Made by a program: the position numbers and the translations under genes. A DNA stretch of 20,221 nucleotides from a virus. This document shows, piece by piece, positions 1-6,820 of the stretch. Numbering within the stretch: the stretch's first letter is position 1; the number at the start of each line of letters is the position of its first letter. The stretch lies in the IMG/VR virus record IMGVR_UViG_3300042486_000313, positions 1-20,221 of that record. One strand, 5' to 3'. The notes beneath the pieces were generated by a model that saw only the letters and a program-made list of their open reading frames with translations, searched no databases and was not told the origin of the DNA.

Positions 1-134
1 GTAAAAAAAAAAAAGAAGCCGCTCGGGTTTTGGACGTTTATTTGCAAGAGGGTACGATGCGGAAAGCAGCCGAAAAGTTAGGTTGCGGCCATGTGACCGT
101 ACACAATAAGATCAAGTTAATGAAATCAACCTAA
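1..134 (+). CDS. C-terminal fragment of a helix-turn-helix protein
   Basis: This is an open frame entering from the left edge and ending at TAA 132-134, giving a lysine-rich run followed by about 38 residues. The segment from the LDVYLQEG stretch through KAAEKLGCGHVTVHNKIK has the pattern of a helix-turn-helix: a helix with an AAEKLG core, a turn, then a TVHNKI recognition helix. It ends 6 bp before the terminase small-subunit start, so it belongs to the same transcription unit. A role in DNA recognition during packaging or in late gene control is possible, but the N-terminal part is outside the window. Only the helix-turn-helix call is supported. Confidence 0.6.
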   Translation, partial: KKKKEAARVLDVYLQEGTMRKAAEKLGCGHVTVHNKIKLMKST

Positions 135-140
135 CATACT

Positions 141-605
141 ATGGCAGCACCGAGGGGTAATTTATTTGCAATTGGTAATACAGGCGGCAGACCGCCGCTA
201 TTTACTAATCATGAGGACTTAGCATCGAAGATCGCAGCCTATCTTGACTGGGAGGATGAGAACCGTGGTAATGATGCAAAGGGTGTAGGGAAGGGGCTTT
301 ACACTATTTCCGGCTGTGCTTTGTTTTTGGGATTTGCAAGCAGACAATCGTTTTATGATCTCGAAAAAAGAGATGAGTTTTCTTACATCATGCAGCGATT
401 TAAGCTGTTTATGACTCACTGGAATGAACAGAAACTGTACTATATGGGTACTTTCCCCGGCTCTAAGCTATGGTTAACCAACTTCGCCGGGTACACCGAA
501 GAAACAACTCAGACTGTCCGTAACATCACAGAGGTAAAGCCGGAGGTAGTTATGACTGATGCACCTAAATTCGCATCCAGAGAAAGCGAGGTTGACGGCT
601 TGTAA
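141..605 (+). CDS. Phage terminase small subunit (gp3-like)
   Basis: A 154-residue protein that should bind the phage packaging site and recruit the large terminase. The sequence begins GNTGGRPPLF, then has an acidic aromatic helix (AAYLDWEDENRG), a segment reading TISGCALFLGF with SRQSFYDLEKRDEFS, and a late GSKLWLTNFAGY. These match, in order, the features I know from the P22 gp3-like DNA-packaging family, where the last block usually reads ALKNxGW. It lies directly upstream of the large terminase, sharing the A of TAATG, which suggests translational coupling. The start is preceded by ACATACT with no Shine-Dalgarno site. Assignment rests on family resemblance plus position. Confidence 0.88.
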   Translation: MAAPRGNLFAIGNTGGRPPLFTNHEDLASKIAAYLDWEDENRGNDAKGVGKGLYTISGCALFLGFASRQSFYDLEKRDEFSYIMQRFKLFMTHWNEQKLYYMGTFPGSKLWLTNFAGYTEETTQTVRNITEVKPEVVMTDAPKFASRESEVDGL

Positions 606-1774
606 TGTTTAAAACGTCCGGCTTATATCTTGAAAACCTGAATGAAACCGCTGACATTGTAATTGATCAGGGTGGTACTCAATCAGGTAAGACGTACTCA
701 CTTATGCAAGTGCTTTCGAGCAAGGCTGTAAGTGAGTACGATAAGGTTATAACCGTAGTTGGTCAAGACATTCCAAATCTTCGCGCCGGTGCATTGCGCG
801 ATATGCAGACGGTAGTACGTTCGTCTGTTGAGTTACAATCGCTTATCAGTGGTTATAACGCTACAACACTCACCTATACGTTTAACTCCGGTTCTATTAT
901 GGAGTTTAAGTCCTATGGTAATGCACAGGACGCTCACAGCGGTAAGCGCGATTACTTATTTATCAACGAAGCCCCCGGCGTAAGTTGGCAGATTTCTGAG
1001 CAATTAATTGACCGTACCCGTACACGCACCTACATTGACTATAATCCATCCGCCGAATTTTGGGTACATGACAAACTGATTAATAGTAAGTACGGTGATA
1101 AATCAACTCGTTTGATTATTTCCGACCACCGCCACAATCCCTTTCTTTCTCAACAACAGCATGACCATATTGAAGCCAAAGCAGTGCAAGACCCGGCATG
1201 GGGGCGCGTTTATGCACGGGGCTTAACCGGTAAGATCGAAGGGTTAATCTTTAGCCGATGGTCTGTTGTTGATGCGATTCCGAAGGATGCAACTTTTGTC
1301 GGGCGTGGCCTCGACTTTGGTTTTACAAATGATCCGACTGCTGTTGTTGAGGTGTATAAGCAAGATGGTAAGTTGTGGATTAATGAGGTGCTTTACGAAC
1401 GCGGATTAACCAATACAGACATCGACAAACGCCTGATGTCTTTAGGTATTAACAAGTCAGAAAATCTTATCCCCGATTCTGCTGAACCGAAAAGTATTGA
1501 AGAACTCACCCGGTTAGGATGGTATTGCACCGGGGCTTTGAAAGGAGCAGACAGCGTTAAGAATAGTATTGATACTTTGCAACGTTACGAATTGTGCATT
1601 ACGAAAAATTCCGCTAACTTGCGGCGTGAGATCGGCAAGTATAAATGGATTGTTGACCGCAATGGTCGCACACTTAACGAACCGGTGGACTTCGACAATC
1701 ACGCAATTGATGCACTGCGATACGTTGCATTGAACAAACTCCGCCACGCGGGCGGACATATTGAAATGAGATGA
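605..1774 (+). CDS. Phage terminase large subunit (ATPase/nuclease)
   Basis: A 389-residue packaging motor that translocates DNA into the prohead and cuts it. The N-terminal ATPase has a Walker A motif GGTQSGKT at residues 23-30, a Walker B-like DYLFINEA at 116-123 with catalytic Glu122, and a DYNPS motif at 145-149 typical of the coupling motif. The C-terminal RNase H-fold nuclease shows LDFGFTNDPTA around 236-246, an acidic DSAEPK at 291-296, and DNHAIDALRY at 364-373. All three expected acidic clusters are present, so it should be active. Length is slightly short for the family but complete. It overlaps the next gene by ATGA. Confidence 0.96.
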   Translation: MFKTSGLYLENLNETADIVIDQGGTQSGKTYSLMQVLSSKAVSEYDKVITVVGQDIPNLRAGALRDMQTVVRSSVELQSLISGYNATTLTYTFNSGSIMEFKSYGNAQDAHSGKRDYLFINEAPGVSWQISEQLIDRTRTRTYIDYNPSAEFWVHDKLINSKYGDKSTRLIISDHRHNPFLSQQQHDHIEAKAVQDPAWGRVYARGLTGKIEGLIFSRWSVVDAIPKDATFVGRGLDFGFTNDPTAVVEVYKQDGKLWINEVLYERGLTNTDIDKRLMSLGINKSENLIPDSAEPKSIEELTRLGWYCTGALKGADSVKNSIDTLQRYELCITKNSANLRREIGKYKWIVDRNGRTLNEPVDFDNHAIDALRYVALNKLRHAGGHIEMR

Positions 1775-2361
1775 GCAACATCACCATACAACAATTCCAA
1801 AGGGTTTACGCCGCATACATGGCCGATGACTATTTAGAGCCAATCGACCGTAATTTAGCCGTTGTGGCTGCATTGTACGGAAAGCCTGTTGAGTGGGCGG
1901 AATCATTGCCCACCAATAAGCTGTACAAGTACGCAAAACGCGCTACCGAGATCGCCACGCACAACGCGAAACCACTACACGCGCTATCTGTTTGGATTGG
2001 TTGTGTTTGTTATACAATTCGCATCAGTCCGAAATCTTCAACGGTTGCACAGCAGCGCGTACTCGAAACCTGTCGAAGCGAAGAACACGGCGGCTATGTG
2101 GCTAATATGCACCTTGCTTTGTCTGCACTATCTGAACCGGGTAAGTTGTTTGGTTTATTTCCGATAAAAGAAACACCTGAACGGCGGGCGGCAAAGTTCC
2201 AAAAGAAAATGCCGTTCCGCCGCGCTTTAGGTTATGCGCTTTTTTTTTGCGAACTACCGACGAACTTATCGGTAGCTATGGATTTGGAGGTTCAGAAGAA
2301 AGCAAAGGCGGTAACGAACTCGATCCTGAAGCGCAAAAGAAAACTACTATCTCAGCAGTAG
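1771..2361 (+). CDS. Tail assembly chaperone, short (G-like) form
   Basis: A 196-residue protein read without frameshifting. I infer a tail-assembly chaperone from the gene design: a long frame, a homopolymeric slip site about 80% of the way through (T9 at 2240-2248) and an overlapping -1 frame that continues to 2492. This is the classic G/GT arrangement in long-tailed phages, where the short form is abundant and the long form recruits tail tube subunits to the tape measure. The protein is helical, with an N-terminal QQFQRVYAAYMADDY and a basic C-terminus (ILKRKRKLL). It is placed right after the terminase and about 4.3 kb before the tape measure, which is unusual. I cannot name a sequence family with confidence. 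Confidence 0.7.
   Translation: MSNITIQQFQRVYAAYMADDYLEPIDRNLAVVAALYGKPVEWAESLPTNKLYKYAKRATEIATHNAKPLHALSVWIGCVCYTIRISPKSSTVAQQRVLETCRSEEHGGYVANMHLALSALSEPGKLFGLFPIKETPERRAAKFQKKMPFRRALGYALFFCELPTNLSVAMDLEVQKKAKAVTNSILKRKRKLLSQQ
2240..2275 (+). promoter_or_regulatory. Programmed -1 ribosomal frameshift signal
   Basis: Nine T residues occupy 2240-2248; in the zero frame they read CTT TTT TTT TGC, containing the X XXY YYZ heptamer T TTT TTT at 2241-2247. After a 6-nt spacer (2248-2253) comes a perfect 7-bp hairpin: CTACCGA 2254-2260, loop 2261-2268, TCGGTAG 2269-2275. Slip site, spacer length and stem match the known layout for -1 frameshifting, and the -1 frame leads to a plausible C-terminal domain. 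Transcriptional slippage on nine T would give a similar product mix. Confidence 0.75.
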
Positions 2362-2492
2362 CCGCTCGTTTCGGCATTGATTACACAATTCACGTACTTA
2401 GTGCCGGTGATCGTACTAAGTGGGGTTATTATTATGAATTAAACTTTGTGGCGTATTTGAACTATCTTAGTATGCTGCAAGAAATGGAGTAA
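2247..2492 (+). CDS. -1 frameshift extension of tail chaperone (GT-like C-terminus)
   Basis: The second part of the chaperone gene lies in the -1 frame. After slipping on the T run, ribosomes would read 159 residues from 1771 and then 81 more here, a product of about 240 residues. The frame has no ATG near its beginning, so independent initiation is unlikely. The extension has an acidic, Gly/Ser-rich linker (GFGGSEESKGGNELD) followed by a compact region ending ELNFVAYLNYLSMLQEME, consistent with a flexible linker plus a small T-like domain. Stop at 2490-2492. An indel in the T run, from sequencing or mutation, is the main alternative. Confidence 0.68.
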   Translation: MRTTDELIGSYGFGGSEESKGGNELDPEAQKKTTISAVAARFGIDYTIHVLSAGDRTKWGYYYELNFVAYLNYLSMLQEME

Positions 2493-2494
2493 TC

Positions 2495-2675
2495 ATGGAA
2501 TCAATTAAAAGCCTGAAAATTCAACGCCTCGAAATATTGAAAAAAAATATTATCGCCAAGTATTAAATACGAAGAACGCTTAATTTTACGGTGCGATATT
2601 TTTGCTGTTGAAAAAAAGATAGGATCAATGGAAAATGAAATTAATCAATGGCCGACCCGATTGACAAATACTTAG
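2495..2675 (+). pseudogene. Small helical protein gene with frame break at an A8 run
   Basis: An ATG at 2495, 2 bp after the chaperone stop, opens MESIKSLKIQRLEILKKN and stops at 2564-2566 after only 23 codons. If one A of the A8 run (2540-2547) is skipped, the frame continues as ILSPSIKYEERLILRCDI and onward to TAG 2673-2675, giving a charged helical protein of about 59 residues. The second half looks coding: it has heptad-like spacing and ends 28 bp inside the next gene, like other junctions here. It may be a recoded gene, a recent frameshift, or a homopolymer sequencing error. Function unknown; a small structural or assembly protein is possible from context. Confidence 0.45.
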
Positions 2676-3187
2676 CCGAATTAGGGCAGCGTCTGGTTAA
2701 TGAGTTAACCGCGAAACTTGATCAGAAAGGTAAGGTTGCATCTGGCAATCTTCGCCAGTCAATCGGTTATAAGGTTGTGCGAAATGGTGACGAATTAGCC
2801 TTTCAGATCACAGCGGATGAATATTACCAACAGGTTGATAAAGGGCGCGGCAAGTCAACGAAGAAAGGCGATAAACCACTAAGCGCCATTATTTATGAGT
2901 GGATAATTCGTAAGGGTATTCCTGTTGGTGAACTTACCCGCGCCGGTGCTGCTAAAAAGTTTGGAGGCCGCAAAAGATTACGATCACTAATTGAGAATCG
3001 CCGCCGGGGCATGGCGTTTGCGATTGCCCGAAAGATTCATAAACGTGGTTACAAAGGCTCAAACTTTTGGAGCGAAGTAGTGAACGAGGAACTGTTAACG
3101 CAAGTTGAAAAGGAGATAGCCCTACTGTTTAGGGTTCAAATTCAAGCTACGTTAACAGATGGCAATAACAATACATCAGCAGCCTAA
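2648..3187 (+). CDS. HK97 gp10-like tail/neck completion protein
   Basis: A 179-residue basic protein. After an N-terminal helix (IDKYLAELGQRLVNELTAKL), residues 28-40 read GKVASGNLRQSIG, the 'tG.L+.Si' signature of HK97 gp10-like minor tail/neck proteins, followed by beta strands (ELAFQITADEYYQQVDKG), as in that fold. Such proteins join head and tail or complete the tail end. The C-terminal half is rich in Lys and Arg (KKFGGRKRLRSLIENRRRG) and longer than the minimal family domain. It overlaps the broken small gene upstream and the tail gene downstream by 28-29 bp. Family call is fairly good; exact position in the virion is inferred. Confidence 0.7.
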   Translation: MADPIDKYLAELGQRLVNELTAKLDQKGKVASGNLRQSIGYKVVRNGDELAFQITADEYYQQVDKGRGKSTKKGDKPLSAIIYEWIIRKGIPVGELTRAGAAKKFGGRKRLRSLIENRRRGMAFAIARKIHKRGYKGSNFWSEVVNEELLTQVEKEIALLFRVQIQATLTDGNNNTSAA

Positions 3188-4409
3188 CAGTTATACACCG
3201 GCACATAATCCGGTGGTTTACGTGGCTTCGTCAACGAATAACACGCAGCCGAATTTCTTTTATCTGTTCGACGTTTACATCAACGGCGCTGCGTCTTATT
3301 CAGCCCGCATAGCTTCGCCGTCGCATCCTGTTCACGGTTCGCAGTATTGCGACGTGTCTGCCGTTGTTTCGTCGTTTTTGGCAGCGTCTTATTCAACTCC
3401 CGGCGCTTCGTTTGAAACGCACGGCAATACGATGCTGTGCGACGTTGTGGTGCGTATTGGTGAGCGTTACGACATGTTCGGGGTGTCAACTGATTTTCCG
3501 AACTTAGCGGACTCAGTAAAAGTGTATTGTTTTCATGCAGCCATTAAACCGCGTGAATATGAGGCGTGGGATAGTGCAGATTATTTACCCGATACAAATA
3601 CGGTTTCGTTTCTTACTGATATGCCAGACTTGTTGACTGTTTCTGACGATCAACACGGATGGCTAAGTTTTATTTATCGCGGGTTTGGTTCGGGCGGCGA
3701 ACGCGCAAAGTATGCGGAGGTAAGCACGTTCGACAATACAGGTGCACTAATTGCTACAACTCGAATAATAAACAACAACTCAACCATAACAACAAACGCA
3801 CAACGTTTTCAAACTTTCCCATTTGCGCCCCGTTCGCTCAACCTAATTCCGGGCGCGGACATTGTTATTGGTACTCAACCGATTATAACCGCGAATACGC
3901 ATACTTATACGATTAACCTACTTTCATCGGCTCTGGCACAAACAACCGAAGAGCGTTCGTTTAAAGTTAATCGCGATTGCAATCCGTTCGGACAGGCTGA
4001 AATACATTGGTTAAACCGGTTTGGTGGTTTTGATTCATTCAGCTTCAAAGCCCGTGTTGATGAACCTACCGAAGTGGCCATGCAAACATACCAACGGCCA
4101 GAGGGTGAGTTATCCGCAACGGCATGGGATTACGATGCTTCGCGCCCGACATCGCTGCAATACAGCACAATGATTAAGAACGGGCTAATAGTGCATACCG
4201 GTTACCTGCGCGATGCAGAGGCGCGTTATGTGGCCGATCTGGTATTATCTCCATTGCACTATCTGATGTTGCCAGATGGTGAGGGCACACGCGTTCCGTT
4301 AACACTTAAAACGCGAACCATTGCACCGCAATCAACAATAGCAAACGGACGTGTTATGTACGTCTTTGAGTTCACGGTACGTAACGAATACACAGCGCAA
4401 CGCCAATGA
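3159..4409 (+). CDS. Putative tail-tip/baseplate structural protein
   Basis: A 416-residue, beta-rich, Asn/Thr/Ser-rich protein with no signal peptide. It begins ITIHQQPNSYTPAHNPVVYV and carries a conspicuous CNPFGQAEIHWLNRFGGFD at residues 274-292. I associate this pair of features (an 'N-P-V-Y-V-A-S-S' opening and 'W-N-G-G-D-F') with structural proteins of Bacteroidota phages found next to the tail protein that follows here, but I cannot name a characterised member. The start ATG lies 29 bp inside the gp10-like gene, and the stop overlaps the next start (ATGATG). A distal tail or baseplate role is inferred from position before a large tail protein and the tape measure. Confidence 0.55.
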   Translation: MAITIHQQPNSYTPAHNPVVYVASSTNNTQPNFFYLFDVYINGAASYSARIASPSHPVHGSQYCDVSAVVSSFLAASYSTPGASFETHGNTMLCDVVVRIGERYDMFGVSTDFPNLADSVKVYCFHAAIKPREYEAWDSADYLPDTNTVSFLTDMPDLLTVSDDQHGWLSFIYRGFGSGGERAKYAEVSTFDNTGALIATTRIINNNSTITTNAQRFQTFPFAPRSLNLIPGADIVIGTQPIITANTHTYTINLLSSALAQTTEERSFKVNRDCNPFGQAEIHWLNRFGGFDSFSFKARVDEPTEVAMQTYQRPEGELSATAWDYDASRPTSLQYSTMIKNGLIVHTGYLRDAEARYVADLVLSPLHYLMLPDGEGTRVPLTLKTRTIAPQSTIANGRVMYVFEFTVRNEYTAQRQ

Positions 4410-6820
4410 TGGAGGTAATTATCAACGGCGTATCTTGCCCGGTTTCTGGTGAATTACCAGTTAGCCTTAACTTTCAAGTCAACACAATTAAGACTTTGAA
4501 AGATCGGAAAGGTGCGTTCAGCAAGTCCGTAACCATACCCGGCAGTCCCGAAGTGAAGCGGTTGTTTACTCAGATTTTCGAGATTAATCTTGACGTAACG
4601 AATAACACATCAACACAGTTCAATCCCGATTTCAATCCGAATATTAAAACGCCCTGCTATGTGTACGACGGGCAAACACCGGTAATGGTGGGCTTTGCGC
4701 GATTGATGGAGATTAAGCGAAAGTTTCAACAGCTTGGCGATGTTGAATTTATTGTGCAGATCACGGGTGATAACGCTGATCTGTTTACGCTGCTGAATGA
4801 TTACTACCTGACCGATTGCGATCTGTCTGCATTCGATCACACGTACAACCGTGCAACGATCTTAGCAAGTTGGGTTGCGGCGTTTGGGCAGGGATATGTT
4901 TATCCGCAAATCGACTTCGGCCAAAACAATACCACTAACTGGAATCTCACGCACCACTATCCGGCAGTGTACGCTAAACAGTACATTGATTCAATGTTTG
5001 AACTGGTGAGCCGCCAATACATTAGCGGGTTTTTCACCAGTTCGCCGTTTGAAAATTTGGCTGTACCATTTAACCGGGATAAGTTCGCGCTAACCACGCA
5101 GCAGATGCAAGATAGGGCGGTGCTCGAAGAAATTGGCACAACACAAACCTTTGCAATTGATTCAGTGGCAAGTAGCGTAAACATTGCGCCGCTAATATTC
5201 GATACCGAAATTTATGACATATCAAACCAGTATATCGATACCGGTATAGATGCGGGTAAAATAGTTATCGGTACAATCGGCAGTTATACATTCAGGTGCA
5301 GCCTTACGCTTCGATTTACGCTAACATCTGGCACTGGAAACCCTGCCGGTACATTGTTTATTGTTTACGACAACGGCAGCACACAAACAGCAATAGGCGT
5401 AACACCGTTTTCTTTTGCTTCGTTTGGCGTTGACTATGTTGTCGAGGTGTTTTTCACTTCGCCGATACTAATGCAGCCGGGACATAAGATTTGGGTACGA
5501 CTTGACCCGCATATCAATGACCCGTTAGGTACTGCGCTTGGTGCTGTTGATATTAAAGCCCCGTCGTACTTTCAGGGCGTTGTTGGAAACCCGGCGCTGG
5601 TTGAGGGTTCGCCAGTGTCGATGGCCGCTGTTATTCCGCAAAATATCCGCTGTTCGGATTTCCTGATGTGGCTCTGTCAAAAGTTCAATCTAATGATTGA
5701 GCCGTCACGCGATAATCCGAAAAAGTATGTTATTGAACCGGCGGGCGTGTTTTATGGAAATGATTTTATTGACATGACCGAACAACTCGACGTTAGTTCG
5801 GACTTTGTTCAGAAGCCGATTGGACTACAAACTGGCAAGCGTTTCATTTACCGTGATAAGGCCGATACTGATTACCATAACAAGCTATACAGCGACACCT
5901 ACGGTGAAGTGTACGGGCAGCGTGTAATTGATGTGAATAATGATTTCAGCACAGCCGAACAGATTACAGAAACCGGTTTTTCCCCAACAGTACTTGTTGG
6001 ATATACCGGCCACAATCGCATCTATTCAGCAATCGTAAACGGCAACACGTCCGCGCCAACAAAGCACAATATTCGGCTACTGTACTACGGTGGGCTTGTG
6101 CCGTGTTCTCCTGACTGGATAATGATTACAAATGCGGGCAACTTCAATCACAACACCTATCCGTATGTCGGACATCTGGATAGCATCAACACACCTACGT
6201 TTGATTTGAACTTCGGAATACCACAAGCCCTATACTATCCAACAACCGTTTACACCAATGGAAATTGCTATAACTTATATCATTCCGACTTCGTTTCTGA
6301 GATAACAGACCCCGGCGGCAAGATGGTTGAGGCGATGTTTAACGTGAAGCCGGTACATATTTCAACGCTTTCTTTTGGCCGGTTATGGTATGTTGGTAAT
6401 ACGTTATACCGTCTGCAATCAATCGAGGATTACGACCCTGTAAAACGATTACTAAGCAAGGTTACATTACTCAAAGTAAAGCGCGGTGTTTTATTTTCAC
6501 CACGTACTGCTGAAATATTCGGCGGCGAAGGTAGCAACATCGACGGTGAAGCAGCACCGGTAACAATTGGTTACGTTGATCGCGCCCCGGTTGTGGAGCA
6601 AAGTAGGTACGTCGGGAACGTTGTTGATTCAAACACAGACCGCATATTCATAAACGGTAGCGGAAACCGCGTAGGCTCAGGGTGTAATAACATTACAATC
6701 GACGGTAACAACAACACAATACAGCCGGGCGTAACAGGTGTTACACTTATTCAGTGCGAAGGGTTAACCATAGGTGAATCTGATGCAGTGTATATTAACA
6801 ATCATAAACATCACCCGTAA
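4406..6820 (+). CDS. Large tail-tip protein with beta-helical C-terminal end
   Basis: An 804-residue structural protein. The N-terminus has SLNFQVNTIKTLKDRKGAFS and KSVTIPGSPEVKRLF, a pattern I recognise from Bacteroidota phage tail proteins ('L+.R.G.fS.ti.iPgt..N..lF'). The middle is beta-rich, with two regions that look like jelly-roll or Ig-type modules. The last 65 residues or so form short repeats (FINGSGNRVGSGCNNI, TIDGNNNTIQPGVTGVTL, CEGLTIGESDAVYI) like rungs of a right-handed beta-helix, ending NNHKHHP with an HxH. A tail-tip, baseplate hub or receptor-contact role is likely from position just before the tape measure. The start could be either of two adjacent ATGs (4406, 4409). Confidence 0.65.
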   Translation: MMEVIINGVSCPVSGELPVSLNFQVNTIKTLKDRKGAFSKSVTIPGSPEVKRLFTQIFEINLDVTNNTSTQFNPDFNPNIKTPCYVYDGQTPVMVGFARLMEIKRKFQQLGDVEFIVQITGDNADLFTLLNDYYLTDCDLSAFDHTYNRATILASWVAAFGQGYVYPQIDFGQNNTTNWNLTHHYPAVYAKQYIDSMFELVSRQYISGFFTSSPFENLAVPFNRDKFALTTQQMQDRAVLEEIGTTQTFAIDSVASSVNIAPLIFDTEIYDISNQYIDTGIDAGKIVIGTIGSYTFRCSLTLRFTLTSGTGNPAGTLFIVYDNGSTQTAIGVTPFSFASFGVDYVVEVFFTSPILMQPGHKIWVRLDPHINDPLGTALGAVDIKAPSYFQGVVGNPALVEGSPVSMAAVIPQNIRCSDFLMWLCQKFNLMIEPSRDNPKKYVIEPAGVFYGNDFIDMTEQLDVSSDFVQKPIGLQTGKRFIYRDKADTDYHNKLYSDTYGEVYGQRVIDVNNDFSTAEQITETGFSPTVLVGYTGHNRIYSAIVNGNTSAPTKHNIRLLYYGGLVPCSPDWIMITNAGNFNHNTYPYVGHLDSINTPTFDLNFGIPQALYYPTTVYTNGNCYNLYHSDFVSEITDPGGKMVEAMFNVKPVHISTLSFGRLWYVGNTLYRLQSIEDYDPVKRLLSKVTLLKVKRGVLFSPRTAEIFGGEGSNIDGEAAPVTIGYVDRAPVVEQSRYVGNVVDSNTDRIFINGSGNRVGSGCNNITIDGNNNTIQPGVTGVTLIQCEGLTIGESDAVYINNHKHHP

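Noticed and set aside
3-14. A12 run at the left edge as a frameshift site
   Set aside because: It is at the window boundary, so the upstream frame cannot be seen and neither a slip nor a normal Lys run can be judged.
1862-2167. Second + strand frame of about 100 codons inside the chaperone gene
   Set aside because: It is fully inside the zero-frame gene, has an unlikely composition and no start context; the zero frame is coupled to the terminase gene.
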